A stretch of DNA of 18,622 bases from Rhodoferax sp. (GTDB lineage: Bacteria; Pseudomonadota; Gammaproteobacteria; Burkholderiales; Burkholderiaceae_C), in assembly GCA_030683195.1 (NCBI GenBank), contig JAUXQA010000119.1:1-18622 (forward strand). Reading direction: 5' to 3'. The position numbers and the translations under genes are program-made. The notes under the pieces are model-generated. The model had not been told where the DNA came from, did no database searches, and was given only the letters and a program-made list of their open reading frames with translations. Of this stretch, positions 1-5,763 are shown one piece after another; position 1 is the stretch's first letter; each line of letters begins with the position of its first letter.

Positions 1-227
1 CGAGTCGGGGCACGGTCTTGCTGGGTCTGACGGAGTCCACGGAGTACAAAACGGCCAGCGACACCAAGCTGAGCGTGGCGCTGGACTACCTGGGCTTGTT
101 GGGACGCCCGGCCGAGCAGGTGGGCTTTGATCACTGGGTGAGCATGCAAAGCACGACGGTGCCTGAGGTGACGGTGGTGGGGGGCTTTATTGCGAGTCAG
201 GAATACCATGACCGGTTTTTGCCCTGA
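1..227 (+). CDS. C-terminal fragment of a DUF4214-like domain protein
   Basis: The open frame enters from the left edge with codons starting at base 3 and stops at TGA 225-227, so only about 74 C-terminal residues are visible. The stretch YLGLLGRPAEQVGFDHWV followed by GGFIASQEYHDRFLP resembles the short helical repeat of DUF4214, which is often found at the C-termini of large secreted or surface proteins of proteobacteria. That family link is recognition by eye. The role of the parent protein cannot be deduced from this piece. A symmetric hairpin at 360-391 could terminate its transcript. The true start lies outside the window. Confidence 0.6.
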   Translation, partial: SRGTVLLGLTESTEYKTASDTKLSVALDYLGLLGRPAEQVGFDHWVSMQSTTVPEVTVVGGFIASQEYHDRFLP

Positions 228-308
228 GTTAGGAAGTAGGTCTGTGGCAGTATTTAAAAGATAGCTGCAGGCCCAATTGGTCTAATGGTTAGAGGGGTAG
301 ATCTGTTG

Positions 309-334
309 TTTATTTGGTGGGTTAACCAAATAAA
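309..334. repeat. Perfect 10-bp AT-rich hairpin
   Basis: TTTATTTGGT at 309-318 is exactly reverse-complementary to ACCAAATAAA at 325-334, with a 6-base loop. It lies just after a sequence resembling a tRNA D-arm (about 278-296). It has no clear T-tract on either side, so its function is unknown. Confidence 0.6.
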
Positions 335-359
335 TTCTTGCGATCCCACAAGATATAAA

Positions 360-391
360 GGGTTTGCTTCTAACCAAATAGCAGCAAACCC
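360..391. terminator. Probable bidirectional rho-independent terminator
   Basis: GGGTTTGCT at 360-368 pairs perfectly with AGCAAACCC at 383-391 across a 14-base loop, and both sides are AT-rich (TTATATT rightwards, TTTATAT leftwards). On the plus strand it follows the DUF4214-like gene. On the minus strand it lies about 10 bases beyond the CCA end of the tRNA-Thr fragment at 401-450, so it may be the old terminator of a tRNA gene that once stood there. Confidence 0.55.
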
Positions 392-400
392 TTATATTCA

Positions 401-450
401 TTGGTGCCGGAGAGATGAATCGAACACCCGACCTTCTCATTACGAATGAG
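401..450 (-). repeat. 50-bp copy of the tRNA-Thr 3' half (att-like repeat)
   Basis: The reverse complement of 401-450 is identical over 50 bases to 3106-3155, which runs from the anticodon stem of tRNA-Thr(CGU) through its CCA end plus one A. Identity stops abruptly on both sides. Duplication of a tRNA 3' half is the usual scar of integration by a tyrosine integrase. The two copies here are in opposite orientation, so simple excision of the DNA between them is not expected. No 5' tRNA half is attached, so it is not a functional tRNA. Confidence 0.9.
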
Positions 451-563
451 TTTCGGTAAATAGTTGGCATGAGTATACAACACTCAATGTTAATTAAATC
501 AACGACTTATGCTGATTTAAGCGCTTTGAACTGTTGCAGGTTATCGCTAATTTTTGCTGTCAC

Positions 564-581
564 TGTGCCAGGGCTGTGCCA
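564..581 (-). repeat. Paired heptamers, possible integrase arm sites
   Basis: TGTGCCA occurs at 564-570 and 575-581, which is TGGCACA twice on the minus strand with starts 11 bases apart. The pair lies about 115-130 bases from the 5' side of the 401-450 tRNA fragment. The same heptamer pair with the same 11-base phase occurs at 2949-2966 near the intact tRNA. Arm-site function is inferred from position and phasing. Confidence 0.4.
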
Positions 582-618
582 AGGAACAGCGCTGGGGTAG
601 GCGCTTAGCCGAACTTAT

Positions 619-2670
619 TCAATCCTGCTCAGCGGTATCCCTGACTACCAGAATCGCAGTTTCATGTTCCTCAACTTCATAGTCAACCTCTGCACCATAG
701 CCGTCTACTGACAAATCAACTTCAGGTATGAATCGTGAGTGCGCCTTCTGTAGGTAAGCTTTCGAACTGTCTCGATCAGCCTCATATGAGAGTTGCTGAT
801 TGATGAAGTCGAGCTTGGACCTGGCATCGTTAATTACATCTGCCCAGCTCTTGACCCATACTGTAATATTTTGCTCCGCATCGTCATAGACCTGCCCCTT
901 GGGTTTGTCGCGTTGATTCGCCTTCTTCTTGGCATAAGTGTCCAGATCGTTTGAAATTGCCAGGAACGTCCACTTTGCAGGCACACCGCGGAAGCGCTCA
1001 TCTCCGGCGACGGCGATTGCGTACTTCTCAATTTGGGTTAGAACGTCCGCATCGATTTTTTTCGTGGGCCGCTTCAACTCGACTATCAAGTAGTCGTACT
1101 CGCCACTTCGTGGCTGCGAGGCCTTACTGAGCATCAAGTCCACACGGCCCTGTTTGTCATCACCAACAAGCACCGGCCCACCATCCTCCCGTCTTGGTCC
1201 CAGTGTCGCAAGGTGTTTGTGTAGAACCTCTTCAAGGCGTTGTTCAGTTCCCGCAAGGGTGAATTCCTCGTGAAACAACCACGCCTCGTTTTCTAACATT
1301 TTGTGAAGCTGATCCCTCTCAAGCAGTTTCTTTTTGCTCTCTTTGCCGAAAACCAATGCGTCCAACGCTGTTAAAAAGTCAAGTCGTCCTGCTACGGTTT
1401 TTGCTGCGCTGATGATCGACGACAAACTGGTCTTTCCTAGTAAGGCTGCAAGATCGTCTTGCTCGGCTCGTTTCAATCCCAGAACCTCACTAATGATCGT
1501 CTGGACAGAATCTGGATTCTCGCGAACCGCATGTGCGAGGAGTTGAAATGTGAACTTTCTTGACTTGTGATCTGCCTCCTCGAAAGATGGCAGGTAGCTC
1601 TGAACATTGACGGCCAGAATGTCGAATACTTGGCGCTCAGCAGTTTCCACCGGGTCCAATTCCGCCTTTTCTTCGAATGGATAAATCTTCTCATCCTTCC
1701 ACTTCTTGACCACCTCACTTTGGTTCTCGGAAAGGCGCTTTCGAAAATGGGCTTTCAGCTTTCCCTTGGCATTCCCCATCACAGTCTGAACATCGGGGTG
1801 CAAATCGGCAAGAACCAAGGCGTTTGTTTTATCCAAGTCACGGAAAAGCTCGGATTTGACATATGCGGTGAACTCGAATCCTGGTGCCCGGACTTGTGGG
1901 CCTACGGGGAGAGCGTGCAAAGCGACCCCACTTGGGTCACATAAGTGCAGTGTCCGCTCCGTCGGAACCTTCCATTCGATTACTGACAATGTCACCGGGA
2001 CGATGCGACCGTCAACTGTTCTTACTGAATCAAGGCGGATGTTTGTGGTGCTGAGTTGAGCACTGCTTGGATCAACTGTGTCGCCGTCAAAGGTCAGTCG
2101 AATGTCTGGGTATTCGGTCAGATAGGCCGCGTAAGTTCTAGCCAATTCCATCAAAGTCGAGCCGTCTCGTAATGACTTGAAGTCGTGGCGCATGTTATTG
2201 ATTACGACCTCGGTGCCAGATTTTTCGGTGTTCGCTACTTCAACTGGCTCAGTGACTTCAAAGTCTTCGATAGTGTTGATGTGTCCAACAATTCGGTAGG
2301 AATAGGTCTTTCCATCCAACTTGTAGTATGTCGTCCATTGCACTCGCTCGCCAATGGCAAATGCCTTAAATCGCCCCTTGCCATTCTTTCCATGTAACGC
2401 GCGGCCCGACTGCTTGTATGTTTTCTTCTTCCATGACTCGCCCAGCCCACCAAAATATGACTCAACCTGTTTCGGGTCGATGCCGTATCCGAAGTCGCGT
2501 ACACGCACGGATTCCAGACCGTCCATATCGTTGAGACTGACTGATACCTCCACTTCGTTGGAGCCAGCATCAAACCCGTTCCATATAACCTCGGAAAGCG
2601 CAGCGATGGGTTTTGCGGCAACCTGAGACTCGATGAAGTCCCGTTTCGCCGTTACATGTACTTTGGCCAT
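619..2670 (-). CDS. GHKL ATPase with C-terminal PD-(D/E)XK-like nuclease domain
   Basis: This 683-residue protein begins with a GHKL (Hsp90/MutL/histidine-kinase type) ATP-binding fold: E27 and N31 in SEVIWNGFDAG, the DFGYG motif at 59-63, and the lid HGKNGKGR at 93-100. The middle (about 200-450) is a mixed and helical region I cannot assign. The C-terminal part carries GRVDLML with D511 and YLIVELKRP with E531 and K533, spaced like the D and ExK of PD-(D/E)XK nucleases of the DUF4263/Shedu type. GHKL proteins change shape on ATP binding, so ATP-gated DNA or RNA cleavage is a reasonable inference. The ATG at 2670 is preceded by GAGGTAA at good spacing. It is the only gene between the two tRNA-derived repeats, has no partner gene, and is best read as a candidate single-gene defence protein. 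Substrate and trigger are unknown. Confidence 0.8.
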   Translation of the reverse strand: MAKVHVTAKRDFIESQVAAKPIAALSEVIWNGFDAGSNEVEVSVSLNDMDGLESVRVRDFGYGIDPKQVESYFGGLGESWKKKTYKQSGRALHGKNGKGRFKAFAIGERVQWTTYYKLDGKTYSYRIVGHINTIEDFEVTEPVEVANTEKSGTEVVINNMRHDFKSLRDGSTLMELARTYAAYLTEYPDIRLTFDGDTVDPSSAQLSTTNIRLDSVRTVDGRIVPVTLSVIEWKVPTERTLHLCDPSGVALHALPVGPQVRAPGFEFTAYVKSELFRDLDKTNALVLADLHPDVQTVMGNAKGKLKAHFRKRLSENQSEVVKKWKDEKIYPFEEKAELDPVETAERQVFDILAVNVQSYLPSFEEADHKSRKFTFQLLAHAVRENPDSVQTIISEVLGLKRAEQDDLAALLGKTSLSSIISAAKTVAGRLDFLTALDALVFGKESKKKLLERDQLHKMLENEAWLFHEEFTLAGTEQRLEEVLHKHLATLGPRREDGGPVLVGDDKQGRVDLMLSKASQPRSGEYDYLIVELKRPTKKIDADVLTQIEKYAIAVAGDERFRGVPAKWTFLAISNDLDTYAKKKANQRDKPKGQVYDDAEQNITVWVKSWADVINDARSKLDFINQQLSYEADRDSSKAYLQKAHSRFIPEVDLSVDGYGAEVDYEVEEHETAILVVRDTAEQD

Positions 2671-2686
2671 TTATTACCTCGTGGAT

Positions 2687-2701
2687 TACAGCGTGACTGT
2701 A
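2687..2701. promoter_or_regulatory. Small inverted repeat upstream of the GHKL gene
   Basis: TACAG at 2687-2691 and CTGTA at 2697-2701 form a 15-base dyad whose near edge is 17 bases upstream of the ATG at 2670. The position suits an operator or a 5'-UTR structure. No regulator is encoded nearby and no clear -35/-10 pair was found, so this is tentative. Confidence 0.2.
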
Positions 2702-2948
2702 CCGCCTCCGAGACCGAACCATGATTTATGTGACCAAATTTGCGGCGGATTCATTTAACAGACGAATTCTTACTGCTCGGTGTGTTATCTAGTGGGTAAA
2801 TTGATCCCACCTATGGATGACAACTTGGTTGGAAATTTTATGCAACTGCTGCCACCTTGACCTCGCACCGCGTGCCGACGCCGCCGGGTTCGCCGTGCTT
2901 TCGAACTTCGACGCAATCGCAGACAAGTGCGTTTCGGGAGCCGGGGCA

Positions 2949-2966
2949 TGGCACACTGATGGCACA
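2949..2966 (+). repeat. Paired TGGCACA heptamers on the 5' side of tRNA-Thr
   Basis: TGGCACA occurs at 2949-2955 and 2960-2966, with starts 11 bases apart, about 140 bases before the 50-bp core (3106-3155). Relative to the tRNA orientation this matches the pair at 564-581 in sequence, direction and phase, and both continue as TGGCACAGT. It is a candidate integrase arm site. Confidence 0.4.
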
Positions 2967-3062
2967 GTTGCATGTGCTTTAAGTTGAAAGAGCTCATCGG
3001 GGGCTTCCACTCGCGCACTCTCAAAAGCGAGCTTCCTCAGAGGGAAATCGGTCTTTCCAAGA

Positions 3063-3068
3063 TATAAT
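3063..3068 (+). promoter_or_regulatory. Probable -10 hexamer of tRNA-Thr
   Basis: A perfect TATAAT ends 10 bases before the first tRNA base, so transcription would begin very close to the mature 5' end. No good -35 box is visible at the expected distance. Confidence 0.45.
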
Positions 3069-3078
3069 CCGTCGATTA

Positions 3079-3154
3079 GCCGGTGTAGCTCAGTCGGTAG
3101 AGCAGCTCATTCGTAATGAGAAGGTCGGGTGTTCGATTCATCTCTCCGGCACCA
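3079..3154 (+). tRNA. tRNA-Thr (anticodon CGU)
   Basis: The 76-base gene folds as a cloverleaf: acceptor GCCGGTG with CTCCGGC (one T-T mismatch at the sixth pair), D-arm GCTC/GAGC, anticodon loop TTCGTAA with CGT at its centre, T-loop TTCGATT, discriminator A and an encoded CCA. It closely matches the known bacterial tRNA-Thr(CGU). A terminator follows at 3185-3205. The 3' half from 3106 on is duplicated in inverted orientation at 401-450, marking this gene as an integration target. Confidence 0.97.
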
Positions 3155-3184
3155 AAAAATTCAATGAAATCAAAAAGTTAAGAA

Positions 3185-3205
3185 GTCGCCAAGTGCGGCT
3201 TTTTT
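3185..3205 (+). terminator. Rho-independent terminator of tRNA-Thr
   Basis: GTCGC at 3185-3189 pairs with GCGGC at 3195-3199 (one G-T pair) around a 5-base loop, followed by six T at 3200-3205 and a further T run at 3208-3212. It lies 30 bases after the CCA end. Confidence 0.7.
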
Positions 3206-3221
3206 GCTTTTTGGCTCACCG

Positions 3222-3237
3222 TGGCACACTTGGCACA
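3222..3237 (+). repeat. Paired TGGCACA heptamers on the 3' side of tRNA-Thr
   Basis: TGGCACA occurs at 3222-3228 and 3231-3237, about 70-80 bases beyond the tRNA, where the arm sites of an element integrated in the tRNA 3' end would be expected. A single TGTGCCA is also present at 3434-3440, in the context CACTGTGCCA shared with 561-570. Confidence 0.4.
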
Positions 3238-3808
3238 CAATCATCTCGAACTTTTTAGGCTGGATTTGACCGTTGAGGGACATTCCTCATACGTATTTGG
3301 GATGCCCACTGGACTTCATCGTTGAATCCCGGCAACAGAAGGCGTCGAGCGACGCAGTTCTTCCAACAGACCTTCAACCTGCTGTATCAGAAATACGTTG
3401 AAGGTCAGTTGGAGGATGTTCTTTCAATATCACTGTGCCACCGGCACACCCTGAGAGTTTCAGCGCTACAACTGCTACGAGTAGCATGGTCAGCGAGCAG
3501 ATGGCAGATATTCCAAGTACTGAAACCAGGGTGCCATATAAAGAACTTGCTGTACTGCAAAGTTATTTTGTTTTTGACAAAGCGGTTTTTTTTCGTCAAG
3601 CTTTAAATGTCGAGTCGAGCTTTCGCCAGCCGAACAGCTAGATTTGGCATCACGGTGCGGTGCAGCGCCAGCAAGAACGTGAATTGAGCACTTCCGCTCA
3701 AGTCTCGCAAACCGACTCCCTTCTTCACTTCCCCCAACAGGACCAAGTTAAGCCCCTGGCTGAGCCGCTGCATTGTGCAAACCTCAACTGACTTAGGAGA
3801 AAAACAGC
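3238..3808. other. Gene-free stretch upstream of the orphan cassette
   Basis: Several short overlapping frames exist, but none has a ribosome site or recognisable sequence. A TTGACA at 3574-3579 inside a T-rich stretch resembles a -35 box, but the nearest AT-rich hexamer is 22 bases away, so no promoter is called. The last bases carry the ribosome site TTAGGAG for the gene at 3809. Confidence 0.5.
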
Positions 3809-4324
3809 ATGGCAACCACCAAAGTAACCAACCCCGGAGAACTGCCTTACGGGTTCGTGTCCCCCTTCAAAAGGGTCGAAATGCAAGGCACCCATGACGA
3901 CCTTTTTGCGTGCGTCGCCACGTTAACCGGCAAAACCATGGACGAGGTCAAGAAACTTGCCATCACGCTCGGGATGCCTGCGCATGGACCGTATTTGATC
4001 AATGAAAACATGGTCTCCAAACTGCTTTTCAACCTGGGTAACCTTGCCGTCTCGGAATACAAAAGCTTTACCGATGTAGCGGCGTTGCCCGATGTGGCGA
4101 TTCTCTGCGTCGATTACGACGAAGCCTCGGAAGCGTCCAGGCATCTTGTTTATCACCATGTTCGCTCAAACCAGGATTCGCCGTCTTTTTCGTATGTGAT
4201 CGATGTTGGCAACTGGCTTGACCCAAAGTACCACGTCACCACCGATCTGCGTCAACTCAGGATGGACCCGTCATGGTTTATGGAAGTCAAGCAGAGACCT
4301 AGCCCAACGGGGAAGAGCAAGTAA
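3809..4324 (+). CDS. Unrecognised protein, possible papain/C39-like cysteine peptidase fold
   Basis: The product has 171 residues, with ATG 3809 preceded by TTAGGAG at good spacing. I do not recognise the family with certainty. THDDLFACVATLTGKTMDEV at about 28-47 resembles the helix that carries the nucleophilic cysteine in papain/C39-like folds, which would make C35 the candidate nucleophile. A later RHLVYHHV at about 111-118 supplies histidines, and YVIDVGNW at about 129-136 supplies an aspartate, in the order Cys-His-Asp expected for such a triad. No signal peptide or membrane segment is seen. It is the first of three same-strand genes ending with the FtsZ-like gene, so it may act with them. 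It could equally be a non-catalytic relative. Confidence 0.7.
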   Translation: MATTKVTNPGELPYGFVSPFKRVEMQGTHDDLFACVATLTGKTMDEVKKLAITLGMPAHGPYLINENMVSKLLFNLGNLAVSEYKSFTDVAALPDVAILCVDYDEASEASRHLVYHHVRSNQDSPSFSYVIDVGNWLDPKYHVTTDLRQLRMDPSWFMEVKQRPSPTGKSK

Positions 4325-4331
4325 GGCGCAA

Positions 4332-4377
4332 GAGGGTGGCAGGTTAACCGCGATTGAGCGATCTTCCCGCCACCCTC
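4332..4377. repeat. 9-bp inverted repeat after the 171-residue gene
   Basis: GAGGGTGGC at 4332-4340 and GCCACCCTC at 4369-4377 pair perfectly around a 28-base loop, starting 8 bases after the stop. There is no T-tract, so it may be an mRNA-stabilising or processing hairpin between cassette genes rather than a terminator. Confidence 0.45.
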
Positions 4378-4487
4378 AACCCTCAACCTTTCTGCGTGCG
4401 GCGCCATGTTGACCGAACACAGGCAAATGTTGGCGTCGCCAGCGAGGCTTCTCAGATCAAAAAACACCCGAGCAAAGAAGGACTGAT

Positions 4488-4835
4488 ATGACCTATCGAA
4501 CAGAAGCGCACCGGCCCATGCGGGACTTACTTGGGCGATTGCCCTTGTTGCCGCTGATCAAAAAGCAGGACATCGATTTTCAAGCCGCTGACCCGACATT
4601 GCTGGTGTCCATCGGTGACGATGCTGAAACCACCATGAACACGATCCACCATGGGATCGGGGCTATCGGACACCTGCTCGCCCATAGTGCGGTGGCGATT
4701 GAAGATGGCACCGTCGGCGCGGAAAGTATTGAACATCTGGGGTATCTGATGGCGGAACTTGGGGACCTGGCTGCCGGTTGCATGACGCTTGCATCCCGTT
4801 GCCGCCGTGAAACTGCCGACTTTCGGCTGCTGTGA
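4488..4835 (+). CDS. Small helical protein of unknown function
   Basis: The product has 115 residues, with ATG 4488 preceded by AAGAAGGA at good spacing. The N-terminal third is basic and proline-containing. Residues from about 45 onward look entirely alpha-helical, with a regular hydrophobic pattern around IHHGIGAIGHLLAHSA and IEHLGYLMAELGDLAAGC and a final CRRETADF. This resembles small accessory proteins common on integrated elements (DUF3077-like in general appearance), but I cannot assign a family or function. There is no signal peptide. It lies 163 bases after the previous gene and 37 bases before the ATG of the FtsZ-like gene, so co-transcription is likely. Confidence 0.7.
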   Translation: MTYRTEAHRPMRDLLGRLPLLPLIKKQDIDFQAADPTLLVSIGDDAETTMNTIHHGIGAIGHLLAHSAVAIEDGTVGAESIEHLGYLMAELGDLAAGCMTLASRCRRETADFRLL

Positions 4836-4849
4836 CTCACGTATCCAAT

Positions 4850-4876
4850 ATGCACAAGACAAAAACGCCACAATGA
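4850..4876 (+). other. Possible 8-codon leader overlapping the FtsZ-like start
   Basis: ATG 4850 opens an 8-codon frame (MHKTKTPQ) whose TGA at 4874-4876 overlaps the ATG at 4873-4875 as ATGA. The FtsZ-like gene lacks a good ribosome site, so a coupling leader is conceivable. The leader has no ribosome site of its own either, so chance is quite possible. Confidence 0.15.
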
Positions 4877-5607
4877 AACGCAGAATTTTCCTCGCAGGAC
4901 TGGGGATGGGGGCAATGCCTCATGCACAAGCGTCAGACATGTCAATTGCCGCATCCGATTCACTGATCGATGCCATTAAATCAGGCAGCAATGTTGGATG
5001 CAGCAATGGTGCAAAGTTTTACAGAATCATCGGTATTGGTGGTGCCGGTTGCAACCTTTTGGCGTCAATGCGGACCAACGGCATTTTTGATGGCTATGGA
5101 CCTTGCACTGAACTAATCGCGGTCGATCTGTGCCCATACACCCTTTGGCATGTGGATGCAGCCAACAAGACAACGCCTGAGCGCGCGCCGATTAAAACGA
5201 TGGCAATCGCTGAATTCGGTTCCGGCAGAAGGGTCAATGCGGGGCGGGCGGCAGCGTTGAGAAACCGTGAAGCCTTGACGGGTATCGTGACCGGTGCGGA
5301 CGTGGTGATGCTGATTGCGGGGCTTGGAAGTGGCACGGGCAGCGGGGTCACGCCGATCTTGGCGGGATTGTCGCGAGCGGCTGGCGCTCATACCGTGGTT
5401 ATTGCTGTGTCGCCTTTTGATTTCGGCGGATCAATCAGGCAATCGGAGAACGCCTTGAATTCGCTGCGCAGTAATGCTGACCGAGTGATTCACTTTTTCA
5501 ATCGGGCACTGGGGGACGAGTTGGGCGACGATGCAACCTTGGTTGACGTTTTCGCGGTTCAGGAGCAACGAATTTCATCATTCGTGAAAGGGCTGCGCTT
5601 GGGATAA
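4873..5607 (+). CDS. Short FtsZ/tubulin-superfamily GTPase-like protein with Tat-like signal
   Basis: The product has 244 residues from ATG 4873. The core matches the FtsZ nucleotide-binding domain: IIGIGGAGCNLL at 52-63 (T1 loop), a LIAVD strand at 81-85, GSGRRVNAGR at 116-125 (T3 region), the tubulin signature GLGSGTGSG at 150-158 (T4), SPFDFGG at 180-186, and a stretch near 221-240 matching helix H7. It then stops, so the T7 loop with the catalytic aspartates and the whole C-terminal domain of ordinary FtsZ (about 380 residues) are absent. The N-terminus MKRRIFLAGLGMGAMPHAQA has twin arginines, a hydrophobic core and an AQA cleavage site, like a Tat signal peptide. No ribosome site precedes ATG 4873, however. 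Starts at 4906 (behind AGGACTGGGG), 4915 or 4939 would remove the signal. GTP binding is well supported; self-polymerisation with hydrolysis is unlikely without T7. Whether it caps host FtsZ or acts elsewhere is open. Confidence 0.8.
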   Translation: MKRRIFLAGLGMGAMPHAQASDMSIAASDSLIDAIKSGSNVGCSNGAKFYRIIGIGGAGCNLLASMRTNGIFDGYGPCTELIAVDLCPYTLWHVDAANKTTPERAPIKTMAIAEFGSGRRVNAGRAAALRNREALTGIVTGADVVMLIAGLGSGTGSGVTPILAGLSRAAGAHTVVIAVSPFDFGGSIRQSENALNSLRSNADRVIHFFNRALGDELGDDATLVDVFAVQEQRISSFVKGLRLG

Positions 5608-5638
5608 ACAGGTACTGAAAACGAAGACCGTACCGGCG

Positions 5639-5663
5639 AAAAAAAGCCCACTGAAACGCGGGC
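5639..5663 (-). terminator. Probable minus-strand rho-independent terminator
   Basis: On the minus strand GCCCGC and GTGGGC form a 6-bp stem (one G-T pair) with a 6-base loop, followed by seven T. It lies 32 bases after the FtsZ-like gene and would stop transcription entering from the right, although no minus-strand gene lies immediately there. Confidence 0.45.
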
Positions 5664-5763
5664 CGAATGCCGTTACCTGCACCCGTCCAGGGAGGTGAAA
5701 CGGGGAGTGCAAATTGTACCCGCTGGAAATCTAAACGCTGATTTTATGGTGAACGTGCTTTAA

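Larger units (their letters stand above)
228..618. other. Gene-free stretch with hairpins and a tRNA-derived repeat
   Basis: No convincing protein gene is visible. It holds the two hairpins at 309-334 and 360-391, the inverted tRNA-Thr fragment at 401-450, and a heptamer pair at 564-581. A short AGCGC/GCGCT stem at 588-605 sits just past the stop of the minus-strand ATPase gene but has no T-tract. Confidence 0.6.
2671..3078. other. Gene-free stretch between the GHKL gene and tRNA-Thr
   Basis: Open frames here are short, arginine- or cysteine-rich and lack ribosome sites, and I do not accept any as a gene. The stretch contains the dyad at 2687-2701, the TGGCACA pair at 2949-2966 and the tRNA promoter hexamer at 3063-3068. 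Confidence 0.5.

Noticed and set aside
270..345. Possible tRNA starting GGCCCAATTGGTCTAATGG
   Set aside because: It has a D-arm-like segment, but no matching acceptor 3' strand, anticodon stem or standard T-loop can be folded; the TCTTG/CAAGA stem lacks a proper TTC loop.
1567..1944. 125-residue plus-strand frame inside the GHKL gene
   Set aside because: It is antisense to a well-supported ATPase gene and has no motif or ribosome site.
2785..3024. Minus-strand open frames of 73 and 79 residues
   Set aside because: They overlap in two frames, are Arg/Ser/Cys-rich, have no ribosome site and resemble nothing; most likely noncoding.
401..3155. A simple excisable island bounded by tRNA direct repeats
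   Set aside because: The two 50-bp copies are inverted, so recombination between them would invert rather than excise the segment.
3574..3608. TTGACA followed by an AT-rich hexamer as a promoter for the cassette
   Set aside because: The spacing is about 22 bases, too long for a sigma-70 promoter.
3322..3641. Overlapping 94- and 68-residue plus-strand frames
   Set aside because: There is no ribosome site, they mutually overlap, and there is no recognisable domain; I could not show that either is an integrase relic.
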